From NCBI GenBank assembly GCA_027314025.1, contig DAHVCP010000010.1, positions 1-64,000 on the forward strand: a stretch of 64,000 nucleotides of DNA, in the 5' to 3' direction. Under the pieces are notes generated by a model. That model searched no databases. It had not been told where the DNA came from and worked only from the letters and a program-made list of their open reading frames with translations. Made by a program: the position numbers and the translations under genes. Source of the stretch: Acidobacteriota bacterium (GTDB lineage: Bacteria; Acidobacteriota; Terriglobia; Terriglobales; SCQP01). Positions 8,341 to 17,791 of this stretch are shown piece after piece (within the stretch, counting starts at the first letter, position 1; the number at the start of each line of letters is the position of its first letter).

Positions 8341-11300
8341 ATGACTCCGGGGCGGGCATACCGGCGGTGGTTGTGGCTTGCGCCCGTGGGCATCGCGCTG
8401 TGGCTGGCGCTGCCGTTGTGCGCCCAGCAGCATAGCGGCGCGGCGGCGCGGCGCCGTTTCCCCGACAATCCGCGCGCCCGGCAAGCGTGGTTTGCCCGCG
8501 GCCGGCAAGCCCCGGCGGGGGAATCGCCGGCGCGGCTGTTTCTGCGGGCGCGGCGGCAGTTGCGCCGCATGCCGGTCCTTCGCCCTCGCGTCGTGATGCA
8601 CGCGGCCCCCGGCGCCGCGAGCGTCGGCACGTCTGACGCAAGCCAGCCGGGCGCTGGCCCGGCCGGGGCCGACACCGCCGGTCCTTTTACCGCCACCCCG
8701 TCCACCGCCGGCCCGTCCAACGGCAGTGCTGCTCCCTACGCGGCGGCAACGGCGCTGGCCGCGCCGGCGTCCTTCGGCGGCACATGGACCTCCCTCGGCC
8801 CGCAGCCGGAGACGGCCGCGCCTTGGGGCGACGTGGCCGGGCGCGTGACCGCGCTGGCGCTGGATCCGGCGGACACCACGGGCAACACTCTGTATGTCGG
8901 CGCGGCCTACGGCGGGCTGTGGAAAAGCACCAACGCCATGAGCGCCCAGCCCACCTTCACCCCCATCGGCGACAACATGCCGACGCTGGCGGTGGGCAGC
9001 ATCGCCATTGACGATTCCACCTCGCCGCCCACCCTCTACGTCGGCACCGGCGAGCCCAATAATTCGCTGGACAGCTATTACGGCGTGGGCATTTTGAAGT
9101 CCACCGACGGCGGCCAAACCTGGACCCAGGCGACGGACGCCGATGGCGGCGCGGAGACCTTCCTGGGCCTGGCCTTCGGCGCCATCCTCATCGCTCCATC
9201 CCAGCCACAGACGCTGCTGGCCTGCGCCAGCAACGCCAACGATACCCAAGACGGCGGCACGGAGGCGCCGGGCGTCTACCAGTCGTCGGATGGCGGGCAA
9301 ACCTGGTCACTGGTGCTCTCGCAGCCGGACAATGTAGCCGGTTACGCCACCGCCGATTCCGCCTGCACCAGCTTGGTCTACGACGCCAGCCGCGGCGAAT
9401 ACATCGCCGCCCTGCGCGGCCGCGGCTATTACGCCTCCAGCACCGGCGCGGCCAGCAGTTGGACCGCGCTGGCGTCGCCCTTTCCCAGCGGGACCTCCGC
9501 AACGGTGGAGAATTTCTACCGCGCCTCGCTCGCCGTGCGTGGCGCCGACTGGTTCGCCATCATCGCCGACTACAAGGATGATCCTTCCGCTCCTGGCAGC
9601 ACCGACACGGGGCTGGCGGTGTCGGTCAACGGCGGGCAGAGCTGGCAGCCCATCGCCGTACCCCCCAGCGTCTTCTGCGCCGCCCAGGGCTCGGTGCCCT
9701 GCCAAGGAACCTACGACCAATATGTCGCCGCCCCGCCGGGCGAAACGTCGCTGGTCGTCGGCGGCATTGACGTCTGGTCGGCGCCCGCCGCCAACGGGAC
9801 GTCCACCACCTGGACCAACCTGACCAATTCCTACACCACCGGATCGGTCCATCCCGACCAGCACGCCATCGCCTTCCTGGACGGAACGCATTGGTTCATC
9901 GGCAATGACGGCGGCGTCTGGAGCACCGCCAACGCCGGCGGCGCCTGGACCGACATGAACGCCACGCTGAACACCATCCAGTTCATGAGCGTCAGCGCCA
10001 TCGGCGGCGGCGTGTACTTCGGCGGCTCGCAGGACAACGGCACCGCGCTCAGCGCCGCCGGCGGCACGGCATGGAAGCTGGTTTGGGGCGGCGACGGCGG
10101 CGACACGGCGGTCTCGCCGACCAATTCGCAGGAATTGCTCACGGAGAATTACGACGTCAGCCTCCAAGAATCCCAGGACGACGGGAGTACGTTCAATCCC
10201 GTCGTGACCAGCAGCACGATCACGGATCCTTCAAGCTTCTATGTGCCTTATGAGCTCGATCCCAGCGATCCCACGCAGGTGCTGCTGGGCACCGACCGCG
10301 TCTGGAAAGGCCCGGCGGACACCTCGCCGCCCGGCACGGGCTGGGCGCCGCTGGGCCCCCAGGATTCGACATCCAATTACTGCGGCCCCGTCACCAACAC
10401 GGTCACCGCCGTCGCCGCCGCGCCGTCGTCCGCGGATGTCATCTATGAAGGCTTCGCGGATGGCACGCTCATGATGACCGCTAACGCCACCGCCGCGCAG
10501 CCCACCTGGAGCCAACTTTACCTTCCGGTCCCCACCGGCTGCAATCCTCCGACCCCGGTCGCCGCCCTGGCGGTCAACCCCACCGATCCGAAGACCGTGT
10601 ACGTCGGCTTGCAAGGCCTGGGCACCGGCACGCACATCTACAAGAGCACCGACGGCGGCTCCACCTTCACCGACATCACCGGCAACCTGCCCGACGTTCC
10701 CATCAACTCGATCGTCATTGATCCCAACACGCCCACGAACATCTACGTCGCCGACGACGTCGGAGTTTTCGTCGCCAGCGACGGCGGCCAAGCCAGTGAG
10801 GTGTGGTCCCGGCTGGGCACGGGCCTGCCGGCGGCGGCGGTGCTGCAAATCGCCCTCACCGGCGGCTCGACCCCGAGCATCGTCGCCGCCACGCATGGCC
10901 GCGGCGCCTGGGTCATCCCGGCGCAAGCTCCGCCCACATTCCTGATCAGCCTCACACCCGCCACCCAGACGCTCACCACGACAAACACCGCCACGTACAC
11001 GGTGGCGTCCACAGCGGTGAACGGCTACACCGGGACGCTCTCCCTGAGCTGCACCGCGCCCGCCGCCGGTTGCACCTTTTCACCCGCGACCATCGCAGCC
11101 GGGAGCAGCAGCACGCTGACCGTAGACGCCAGCCAGCTCCAGGGAGGAACGAACACGGTCACCGTGCAGGCGACAGACGGCACCGTCACGCGTACAGCCT
11201 CCGCCCAATTGGTGACCAACAACTTCGAAATCTCGTTCGACCAAACCAGCTCCGTCGAGCTCCAAGCCGACGGGCCGGCCGCCGTGGGCAGCGTAATGTT

Positions 11301-12999
11301 CAGCACCCAGAGCGGCTATAGCGGCACGCTCACCTCTGCCTGCCCCAACCCGCCGGCAGGCATCACCTGCGCCATCAGCCCCGTAAGCACCGTCGTCGTC
11401 GGGAGCGAGGACGGGTGGTTCAACGTGAACCTTAGCGCAAGCGCGACCGCCGCGGCCGGCCCTACCCAAATCGCCGTCACGGCCAGCGACGGGACGATCA
11501 CCCACACGGCCCAGGTGCCGGTCGTGGTCGAGGAATTCTCGGTGGCGCTTCCCAGCCAGGTTCAGGCGTTAGCGGGCGTGGACACCGCCACGGCACCCGT
11601 AACGGTCAGCACCTTGAGCGGCTTTACGGGATCGGTGGCGTTGTCCTGCCAGGTGCAGTCACCACTGTCGTGCTCGCTGTCGCCAGCCTCGGCGGCGCCG
11701 GGCACGCCGGCCACGCTGACGGTGACAGGCATGAACCAGCTAGGCGATTACAACTACGTGCCTGTCACCGTGACCGGGACCAGCGGCGGCATGTCCCAGT
11801 CCGCGACGGCAACCGCCGAAGTGGATGACTTCTCGCTCAACCCGCAATTCAGTGGTCCGCAGGCGGTCCTGCCGGGAGTGAGTTCCGTGCAGCTAGAGTT
11901 CATCACCTCTTCGTCCGGCACCTTCACCTCTCCTGTGAGTCTAGTTTGCAGCGGTCTCGCCTCGCCAGCCAGTTGCGCCTTTTCCAGGAGTACCGTCACC
12001 CCCAGCCAGAGCTTCACCCTGACGGTCAACGGGCTAGGCTCGCTGGCGGCGGGAACGATGGACAGCTTCAATCTGGTCGCTAGCGGCGGTGGCATCCAGC
12101 ACCAACTAGGCGTGCAGGCGGCGGTCAGCGACTTCACAATCGCGCCCCAGATCCTAGGTACGCCCCCGGCCGTCGGCCAGGTGGGGACGTCGCCGCTGAC
12201 GGTTCAATTTGAACCGACGATGGCCAGCGCAGTGGTTTCCGGTGGAACGTTCGCCCTCACACAGTGCTCAGCCCCGGCTCCCCTCACTTGCACGGTCCCG
12301 ACGACGACGGGTGGGGCCAACACCGCCCAGCTTGCAGGGTTTGCGCAGTGGACTGGACCTGACGATGCAACCGTTGCCCTGACCGCCAGCGCCACGCAGT
12401 CTGGCGTGACCATAACCCACACACTGAATTGGACGCTGCCCATCGCGGACTTTTCCTTGGCCGCCACCGGGTCGTCCGCCACGATCCAGCCGGGCGGGAC
12501 CGGCACGTTCGCGATGGCCTTGCAGTCCATCCACGGCTGGGGCGAGCCAGTGCAGCTCAGCTGCAGCGGCTTGCCATCCGGCGCCAGCTGCGGGTTTTAT
12601 GCTGACGGCGCGACGTTGACGGCCCAGCAACCCCTGTATTTCTCCGGCCCAACCACGCCGTTCGCCCTCAACATTGCTACTTCCGCCGGTGGCGCCGCTC
12701 CGCCGCCACCCGGCCAGCCCTGGCCGTGGCTGCTGGCGGCGTTCCTCCTCGCTGCTGGAGCTGCAACCTTGGCCCCCGGCCGCGCCCACCGTCGGCTCCG
12801 CTGGGCCGCGGCTTGCCTCGGCGCGCTGGCGCTTGCCGCGACGCTGGCCGCATGCGGCGGCGGGGGCGGCGGGGGCGGCGGGGGCGGCGGGAGCCAGGCC
12901 ACGACCTACCAAATCAAGGTTACGGCAACCAGCACCAACCTGCCGCAGGGAACCGTACCGGTCAGCCGCTCCGCACAGGTCAGCTTGACCGTACAATGA
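8341..12999 (+). CDS. Large secreted Asp-box beta-propeller protein with Ig-like repeats
   Basis: A signal peptide (WLWLAPVGIALWLALPLCAQQ) opens this 1552-aa protein. Residues about 150-870 form a sialidase/Vps10-like propeller with many Asp boxes (STDGGQTW, SSDGGQTW, SVNGGQSW, STDGGSTF). Residues about 880-1470 carry serial Ig-like domains with a repeated L-S-C...C-x-(F/L)-S-P pattern, such as LSLSCTAPAAGCTFSP. The end has two hydrophobic segments, a Cys followed by twelve Gly and a Thr/Ser-rich tail. This matches large acidobacterial surface or secreted proteins. No catalytic residues are evident, so binding or structural function is more likely than hydrolysis. The ATG at 8341 is preferred over a TTG at 8302 that coincides with the -35 box. 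Confidence 0.8.
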   Translation: MTPGRAYRRWLWLAPVGIALWLALPLCAQQHSGAAARRRFPDNPRARQAWFARGRQAPAGESPARLFLRARRQLRRMPVLRPRVVMHAAPGAASVGTSDASQPGAGPAGADTAGPFTATPSTAGPSNGSAAPYAAATALAAPASFGGTWTSLGPQPETAAPWGDVAGRVTALALDPADTTGNTLYVGAAYGGLWKSTNAMSAQPTFTPIGDNMPTLAVGSIAIDDSTSPPTLYVGTGEPNNSLDSYYGVGILKSTDGGQTWTQATDADGGAETFLGLAFGAILIAPSQPQTLLACASNANDTQDGGTEAPGVYQSSDGGQTWSLVLSQPDNVAGYATADSACTSLVYDASRGEYIAALRGRGYYASSTGAASSWTALASPFPSGTSATVENFYRASLAVRGADWFAIIADYKDDPSAPGSTDTGLAVSVNGGQSWQPIAVPPSVFCAAQGSVPCQGTYDQYVAAPPGETSLVVGGIDVWSAPAANGTSTTWTNLTNSYTTGSVHPDQHAIAFLDGTHWFIGNDGGVWSTANAGGAWTDMNATLNTIQFMSVSAIGGGVYFGGSQDNGTALSAAGGTAWKLVWGGDGGDTAVSPTNSQELLTENYDVSLQESQDDGSTFNPVVTSSTITDPSSFYVPYELDPSDPTQVLLGTDRVWKGPADTSPPGTGWAPLGPQDSTSNYCGPVTNTVTAVAAAPSSADVIYEGFADGTLMMTANATAAQPTWSQLYLPVPTGCNPPTPVAALAVNPTDPKTVYVGLQGLGTGTHIYKSTDGGSTFTDITGNLPDVPINSIVIDPNTPTNIYVADDVGVFVASDGGQASEVWSRLGTGLPAAAVLQIALTGGSTPSIVAATHGRGAWVIPAQAPPTFLISLTPATQTLTTTNTATYTVASTAVNGYTGTLSLSCTAPAAGCTFSPATIAAGSSSTLTVDASQLQGGTNTVTVQATDGTVTRTASAQLVTNNFEISFDQTSSVELQADGPAAVGSVMFSTQSGYSGTLTSACPNPPAGITCAISPVSTVVVGSEDGWFNVNLSASATAAAGPTQIAVTASDGTITHTAQVPVVVEEFSVALPSQVQALAGVDTATAPVTVSTLSGFTGSVALSCQVQSPLSCSLSPASAAPGTPATLTVTGMNQLGDYNYVPVTVTGTSGGMSQSATATAEVDDFSLNPQFSGPQAVLPGVSSVQLEFITSSSGTFTSPVSLVCSGLASPASCAFSRSTVTPSQSFTLTVNGLGSLAAGTMDSFNLVASGGGIQHQLGVQAAVSDFTIAPQILGTPPAVGQVGTSPLTVQFEPTMASAVVSGGTFALTQCSAPAPLTCTVPTTTGGANTAQLAGFAQWTGPDDATVALTASATQSGVTITHTLNWTLPIADFSLAATGSSATIQPGGTGTFAMALQSIHGWGEPVQLSCSGLPSGASCGFYADGATLTAQQPLYFSGPTTPFALNIATSAGGAAPPPPGQPWPWLLAAFLLAAGAATLAPGRAHRRLRWAAACLGALALAATLAACGGGGGGGGGGGGSQATTYQIKVTATSTNLPQGTVPVSRSAQVSLTVQ

Positions 13000-13133
13000 T
13001 TCCGCTTGCGCCTGGCCGCAGGGCGCGCCGCCGCTGGCCGGCACTGCCGAGCGCAGCGACCGCGAATTTCCGCCGCCGCGCGGCGGCGGCTTCGCGGAAG
13101 CGCGCGGGCCTTCGCTGCCCGCGCCGGGTTTCG

Positions 13134-14318
13134 CTAGGGCGGGGGGCGGAACAGCCGCCCGGGATTGTGCTCCACGATCACGCCTGCGCCCGCGCCGCCG
13201 CGGGCCACCAGCAGCTCCCGCAGCGCGCCGTTGTGCAGCACGTTATTGGCGATGACGCAGTCGCGCAGCCCGCCGTGGACGATGCCGAAGCTCGGGCTCC
13301 AAACGCCTTTGCCGCCGTCGTCGCGCCCCGACTCCAGGCAGTTGCCGACGCAGGAGACCCCCGCCGCGCCGTCCAGCACGATCTGCGCCGACGCCTCGCT
13401 GCCCGCCGCCGCCCACTTGCCGCTGCGCTTGACGAAGTTGCCGGTGATGGTGAACTGCGAGCAGGGTTCCGGGCCCCGCCGCAGGGCGATGCCCACCGTG
13501 CCGGCGCGGTCGAAGAAGTTGCCGGTCAGCTGATAGCCGTTGCCGCCGACCACCAAAAAGTTTTCCTCCCGGTTCCATTCCACGCGGTTCGCGGTGAAGG
13601 TCACCGAGGCGTTCTCCTTGCGCGCCGCGAAGCCGGCCCCGCCGTTGCCCGACAGCCAGTTGTCGAGGATGAAGCCGTCCCAGCCCCGCAGGCTGAGGCC
13701 GTCGCCGCGGTTGGCCATGGCCTCGCAGTGCCGCACGCTGAAGCACCACGCCCGGGAGAGATGAATGCCGTCGCCGCTGAAGCGGGCGATCTGGCAGCGC
13801 TCGATGCGGAAGCTGTCCTCATGCGGCCCGTATTTGGCGCGCCGGGTGAAGATGCCATGCACCCCGCGCCCCAAATGCCCGCCATCCAGCGCCAGCCCGT
13901 CAAGGGTCGCGCCGCGCGCGGCCGTCAGGTTCAGCAAACCCGGCGCATGGGCATCGTTCAGGCGCAGCACGCTGCCCGCCGGGCCTTCATAGTTCCAGGC
14001 CGGAATGCCCACCAGCGCCGTGCCCGCCGGCACGCGCAGCTCACCGGTCAAATACACCCCCGGCGGCAGAAACACTGCGCCGCCGCGCTCTCCCGCCGCC
14101 CGCAGCGCGCGGCGCAGCGCCGCTGTATCGTTGGTCCGCCCGTCGCCCTTGGCGCCGAACTCTTGCGCCGTCAGCAGGCCGGCTCCCGCCCCCGGCGGCG
14201 GGCCGGCGAAGGCGCGGGCGCCGAGCAGCGCGGAGGCGCCGCCGGCCAGCGCGGTGCGCGCCAGTTGGCGGCGGTTCAGGAATGCTTCGGGGCGGAAGGC
14301 GGAGTCATCGGCAGACAC
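13134..14318 (-). CDS. Tat-exported right-handed beta-helix (pectate-lyase-superfamily) protein
   Basis: A twin-arginine signal (NRRQLARTALAGGASALLGA) near the N-terminus predicts Tat export. The following QEFGAKGDGRTNDTAALRRAL and GGAVFLPPGVYLTGEL are the hallmark start of the Pectate_lyase_3 (GH28-like) beta-helix fold. Later turns (DGIHLSRAW, GDGLSLRGWDGF, NNVLHNG) suit stacked parallel beta strands. It may act on or bind a polysaccharide; the catalytic Asp set cannot be assigned by eye. The start is taken as GTG at 14318; a TTG at 14354 is the alternative. It converges on the propeller gene with a 134-bp gap. Confidence 0.75.
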   Translation of the reverse strand: MSADDSAFRPEAFLNRRQLARTALAGGASALLGARAFAGPPPGAGAGLLTAQEFGAKGDGRTNDTAALRRALRAAGERGGAVFLPPGVYLTGELRVPAGTALVGIPAWNYEGPAGSVLRLNDAHAPGLLNLTAARGATLDGLALDGGHLGRGVHGIFTRRAKYGPHEDSFRIERCQIARFSGDGIHLSRAWCFSVRHCEAMANRGDGLSLRGWDGFILDNWLSGNGGAGFAARKENASVTFTANRVEWNREENFLVVGGNGYQLTGNFFDRAGTVGIALRRGPEPCSQFTITGNFVKRSGKWAAAGSEASAQIVLDGAAGVSCVGNCLESGRDDGGKGVWSPSFGIVHGGLRDCVIANNVLHNGALRELLVARGGAGAGVIVEHNPGRLFRPPP

Positions 14319-14948
14319 GGCCCCGATTCTAAGCCACTTACCCCGCACCAGCAACGAGTCGAAGGGCGCGGCGCGGCGCCGAGCCGCCGCCGCGAAGATA
14401 GTGGGATGGGCGTCCTCGCCTGTCCGCCCCGCCCCGCCGCCAGCGGGGCGTCCCGCTTGTCACCTGGCGCGGGCCCCAGCGCGGCGCCGCGTGGGGTAGG
14501 GCTCCTGCCCTGCGTCGCGTCGCCCCCCGGGCGGCGGAGGCGACGGACGGTCCCGCAGCTGCCGAAAAGACAGCGCCTTGACGGGAGCGCCGGCATCCTG
14601 CCGGCGTGCTCGCCCCCGCCCTGCGTGCCGCCCCTTGTGGGGCAGGGCTCCTGCCCTGCGTGCGCATTCGTGTTCTGACGGCGTCCTGCCAGCGGCGGGT
14701 CCGTCGCCCTCCCGGGCGGCGCCTCAGGCAGTGGGGCGGCTGTGGGCAAAAGCCCGCAGGACAAATGCTGAAGCCTATTCCACGCACCGCTCCGGCCGCG
14801 CCGTGCGCGACCGCACGCAAGCCGGAGGCATACCCCACCTTGCCTGCGTGGTGAGGTTCGTCGGGCAGAGCTCACGCCCTGCGCCACGCCCCGCGCTACA
14901 ATCCATCTCGCACCATCCTTGGCCGACCCAACATCGCACAGGCCCGCC
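14319..14948. repeat. 630-bp intergenic repeat cluster (families G, C, E, F, A, B)
   Basis: No gene is credible here. In order I see family G at 14399-14425 (GATGGGCGTCCTCGCCTGTC), C at 14430-14470, E at 14488-14520 and again at 14634-14680, F at 14581-14612 (GGGAGCGCCGGCATCCTGCC), a worn inverted A at 14743-14790 and inverted B at 14793-14840. This is the densest repeat array in the window. Confidence 0.75.
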
Positions 14949-15335
14949 ATGCCCGACCCCACCATCACCGAGCACCTCGCCAACGAGCGCACCTTCCTGG
15001 CCTGGATTCGCACCAGCATCAGCGTCATCGTCTTTGGCTTCGTCGTCGCCAAGTTCGGCATTACGCTGCGGGAACTCTTCCGGCTGCATCCGGGGCCGGG
15101 CGGCGCAGCCAGCGTGGCGCAGAGCGGCTGGTCGCTGGCCATCGGCATCGGCTTCATGCTGCTCGGTGTCCTGATGTCGGTGGTCGCCGTCACCCGCTAT
15201 CACCACACCCGCCAGCGCCTGCTCACCGGCCAATTCCAGCCCGCCGGTCCCATCGTCACCTTCCTCGCCGCCATCACCATCGCCTTCGGCCTCGTCCTCT
15301 CCGCCTATCTCCTCCTTACCGGCCTAGGGCACTAA
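14949..15335 (+). CDS. DUF202 (YidH-type) inner-membrane protein
   Basis: The 128-aa protein begins with the DUF202 signature LANERTFLAWIRTSISVIVFG and has three hydrophobic segments: residues about 19-40, 65-85 and 103-125. YidH-like proteins are small bacterial membrane proteins, also found fused in eukaryotic SPX-VTC complexes; their function in bacteria is unknown. The ATG at 14949 is preferred to a TTG ten codons upstream. There are no operon partners. Confidence 0.85.
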   Translation: MPDPTITEHLANERTFLAWIRTSISVIVFGFVVAKFGITLRELFRLHPGPGGAASVAQSGWSLAIGIGFMLLGVLMSVVAVTRYHHTRQRLLTGQFQPAGPIVTFLAAITIAFGLVLSAYLLLTGLGH

Positions 15336-15619
15336 CCGGCGCGGGCCGCGGCGCGGCGGCGCGTGGGGTAGGGCTTCCGCCCTGCGTGCGCTCGCCGTCC
15401 GCGGCGGGCGCCCCGGCAACGTCGGGGCCATCGCCCTCCGCTGGGCGGCGAAAACGACCGGCCGGCTGTCGCCATCGCAGCGGGGCGGCTGCTTCCTGCG
15501 CCGCGGGGCGGCCGCGGGCGAAAGCCCACGGCACACAGGCTGAAGCCTGTTCCACGCGCCGGACGCCCCGCCGCGGGCAATTGCTGCCGCCCCGCCTCGG
15601 CTTCTGCTAGCGTGTACGC
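15336..15619. repeat. Intergenic repeats E and A
   Basis: Family E at 15361-15405 (GTGGGGTAGGGCTTCCGCCC) and an inverted family A at 15515-15560 (AGGCTGAAGCCTGTTCCACG), separated by E-like GC-rich sequence. No gene seen. Confidence 0.7.
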
Positions 15620-17089
15620 ATGCTCGTTCGCCGCCGCTCGCCCCTGTCTGCGCTCGCCGTTTGCGCCGCAACCATTTTTGCCGCCGGCATTACCGCCCGT
15701 GCGGCTGTAGCCGCGAACCCGGCCGCGGCGCGCGCCGTGAGGCGCGACGCCCGCACCGCCGGCAAGATGCCGGCGCTCCCGGCAGCGGCGGCGGGCGCAA
15801 CCAAACTTCCCGCAGCGACGCCGGACCATCTATTGGCGGCGACGCCGCCGATGGGCTGGAACAGTTGGGACTCCTTCGCCATGACCATCACCGGCCGCCA
15901 GGCGCAAGCGCAGGCGCGCTGGATGGCGGCGCATCTGCGCCGCTACGGCTGGCGCTACTTCGTCATTGATGAAGGCTGGTTTCTGCGCAACCCCCTCGCC
16001 CCCAGCCGCGAGGCGCAATACGCCATCAACCGCCACGGCCTCTACGTTCCCGCGCCCAGCCGCTTCCCTGGCGGCTTCAAAGCCCTGGCCCATTACCTGC
16101 ACGGCCTGGGTCTGAAATTCGGCGTGCACCTGTTGCGCGGCATTCCGCGCATCGCCGTCCGCCGCGACCTGCCCATCGCCGGCTCGCATTTCCGCGCCGC
16201 GCAGGCGGCTAACCGCGCCGACACCTGCTCCTGGAACAGCGACAACTACGGCGTCCGCGACAACGCCGCCGGGCAAGCCTATTACGACAGCCTGATGCGC
16301 CAGCTCGCCGGCTGGGGCGTGGACTTCGTCAAGGTGGACTGCATCGCCGCGCCCTACGACGCGCCCGCCATCCACATGATTCACCGCGCCATCCTGCGCT
16401 CCGGCCGCCCCATCGTGCTCAGCCTCTCCCCCGGCCCAGCGCCGCTGGCCCGCGCCGCCGACCTGCGCCGCAACGCGCAGATGTGGCGCATCTCCGACGA
16501 CGTCTGGGACCACTGGGGCGTGGATCCGCATGCGACCTGGTCCGAAGGCCTGAAGGGCCAGTTCGCCCGCCTCGCGGCCTGGGCGCCGCTGGCGGTCCCG
16601 GGCCATTGGCCCGACGCCGACATGCTGCCGCTCGGCTACCTTGGCCCCCATCCCGGCCTGGGCCGCCCGCGCTGGAGCCGCTTCACCCCGGCCGAATCCC
16701 AGACCATGATCACCCTCTGGGCGATCGCCCGCTCGCCGCTCATCTTCGGCGGCAACATGCTGCGCATGAACCGCGCCACGCTGCGGCTGCTGACCAACCC
16801 CGAGGTCATCGCCGTGGACCAAGCCTCCCACGGCAACCGCGCCGTCCTGACCACCGCGACCACCGCCATTTGGCGCGCCGTGCCCGACCACGGTACCGGC
16901 ATCTACGCCGCGGTCTTCAATCTGGCTTCCCATCCGCGCATTCTCACCGTCACCTGGCGCCAGCTCGGCCTGCCCCCGGGCCGCCGCCGGCTCCGCGACC
17001 TGTGGCGGCGCAAGAACATCGGCGCCCACGCCCGCCTCCGCCTCCGCCTCGGCCCGCACGCCTCCGCGCTGTTCCGCATCACGCCCTAG
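15620..17089 (+). CDS. Secreted GH27-type alpha-galactosidase with repeat-derived insert
   Basis: The protein should hydrolyse terminal alpha-galactosides outside the cytoplasm. Of 489 residues, 1-32 form a signal peptide and 72-390 a TIM barrel starting TPPMGWNSWDSF. The GH27 nucleophile is Asp240 in FVKVDC, and the acid/base is Asp293 or Asp294 in MWRISDDVWDHWG. C-terminal beta-sandwich features follow. Residues about 41-55 (RRDARTAGKMPALP) translate a copy of dispersed repeat family F, lying between signal peptide and barrel where it would be tolerated. A second candidate carbohydrate enzyme lies at 21355. The GH27 substrate range is not resolvable. Confidence 0.88.
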   Translation: MLVRRRSPLSALAVCAATIFAAGITARAAVAANPAAARAVRRDARTAGKMPALPAAAAGATKLPAATPDHLLAATPPMGWNSWDSFAMTITGRQAQAQARWMAAHLRRYGWRYFVIDEGWFLRNPLAPSREAQYAINRHGLYVPAPSRFPGGFKALAHYLHGLGLKFGVHLLRGIPRIAVRRDLPIAGSHFRAAQAANRADTCSWNSDNYGVRDNAAGQAYYDSLMRQLAGWGVDFVKVDCIAAPYDAPAIHMIHRAILRSGRPIVLSLSPGPAPLARAADLRRNAQMWRISDDVWDHWGVDPHATWSEGLKGQFARLAAWAPLAVPGHWPDADMLPLGYLGPHPGLGRPRWSRFTPAESQTMITLWAIARSPLIFGGNMLRMNRATLRLLTNPEVIAVDQASHGNRAVLTTATTAIWRAVPDHGTGIYAAVFNLASHPRILTVTWRQLGLPPGRRRLRDLWRRKNIGAHARLRLRLGPHASALFRITP

Positions 17090-17120
17090 GACGATGCTAG
17101 CATTTCCCTAGGGATCCCAT

Positions 17121-17369
17121 ATGCCCACGCTGTACGTCGAAAATTTTCCCGCCGACCTGTATGCGGCGCTGCGCGCTCGCGCGCGCAGCAACGGCGGCTC
17201 CATCGCCGCCGAGACCGTCGCCGCCATCCGCGCAAGCGTGCCCACCGCCGCCGAACTGCGCCGCCGCCGCGCCATCCTGCGGAAAATGCAACAGTGGCAA
17301 TCCCGGGCCGCCCGCGCCGCCGGAAGCCCCACCGCCGAGGAGATGATCCGCGAGGACCGTGGCCGTTGA
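17121..17369 (+). CDS. vapB: FitA/VapB-type antitoxin
   Basis: The 82-aa protein opens with MPTLYVENFPADLYAALRAR, the ribbon-helix-helix pattern of FitA-like antitoxins, which bind operator DNA as dimers. The C-terminal tail wraps and inhibits the PIN toxin. Its TGA stop overlaps the TTG start of the next gene, so the two are translationally coupled. No palindromic operator is obvious in the short upstream gap. Confidence 0.85.
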   Translation: MPTLYVENFPADLYAALRARARSNGGSIAAETVAAIRASVPTAAELRRRRAILRKMQQWQSRAARAAGSPTAEEMIREDRGR

Positions 17370-17791
17370 CGCGCATCGTGCTGGACGCCAGCGTGGCCGC
17401 GAAATGGTGGCTGCCGCCCGAGCCGGGCACGGCCGAGGCCGTCGCGCTCTTCGTCCGCCATGCCGCCGGCGCGCTCGTCTTTGTTGTGCCCGACCTGTTT
17501 TGGTCCGAGGCCGCCAACGTTTTCTGGAAGGCGGCCGGACGGCGCCGCATGACAACGGACGAGGCGCGGACGGCGTTCACCCACCTCACCCGGACGCAGT
17601 GCGCCACCGTGCCCACGCCGCCACTGCTGCCGCAGGCGCTGGACCTGGCGCTCCGATACCGCTGCTCGGTGTACGACGCCGTCTACGTGGCGACCGCCCT
17701 GGAATCGGGCGCCGTGCTGGTCACGGCGGATGAGGCCCTAGCCCGCGGTTTGGCCGCGGAGCTGCCTGTCAAGCTCCTGGGCGCGGTCTAG
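17366..17791 (+). CDS. vapC: VapC-type PIN-domain toxin ribonuclease
   Basis: This 141-aa PIN protein would cleave RNA when released from its antitoxin. The acidic site is present: Asp in LTRIVLDASVAAKWWL, Glu in FWSEAANVFW, Asp in CSVYDAVYVATAL and Asp in LVTADEALA. The TTG start at 17366 overlaps the antitoxin stop and aligns with where PIN domains begin. The last 54 bp overlap the end of the converging gene at 17738, an unusually tight tail-to-tail arrangement. Confidence 0.88.
   Translation: MTRIVLDASVAAKWWLPPEPGTAEAVALFVRHAAGALVFVVPDLFWSEAANVFWKAAGRRRMTTDEARTAFTHLTRTQCATVPTPPLLPQALDLALRYRCSVYDAVYVATALESGAVLVTADEALARGLAAELPVKLLGAV

Noticed and set aside
12726-14678. A 650-aa plus-strand frame over the beta-helix gene
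   Set aside because: Arg/Ala/Gly-rich without motifs; the minus-strand Tat-exported beta-helix protein explains the DNA.
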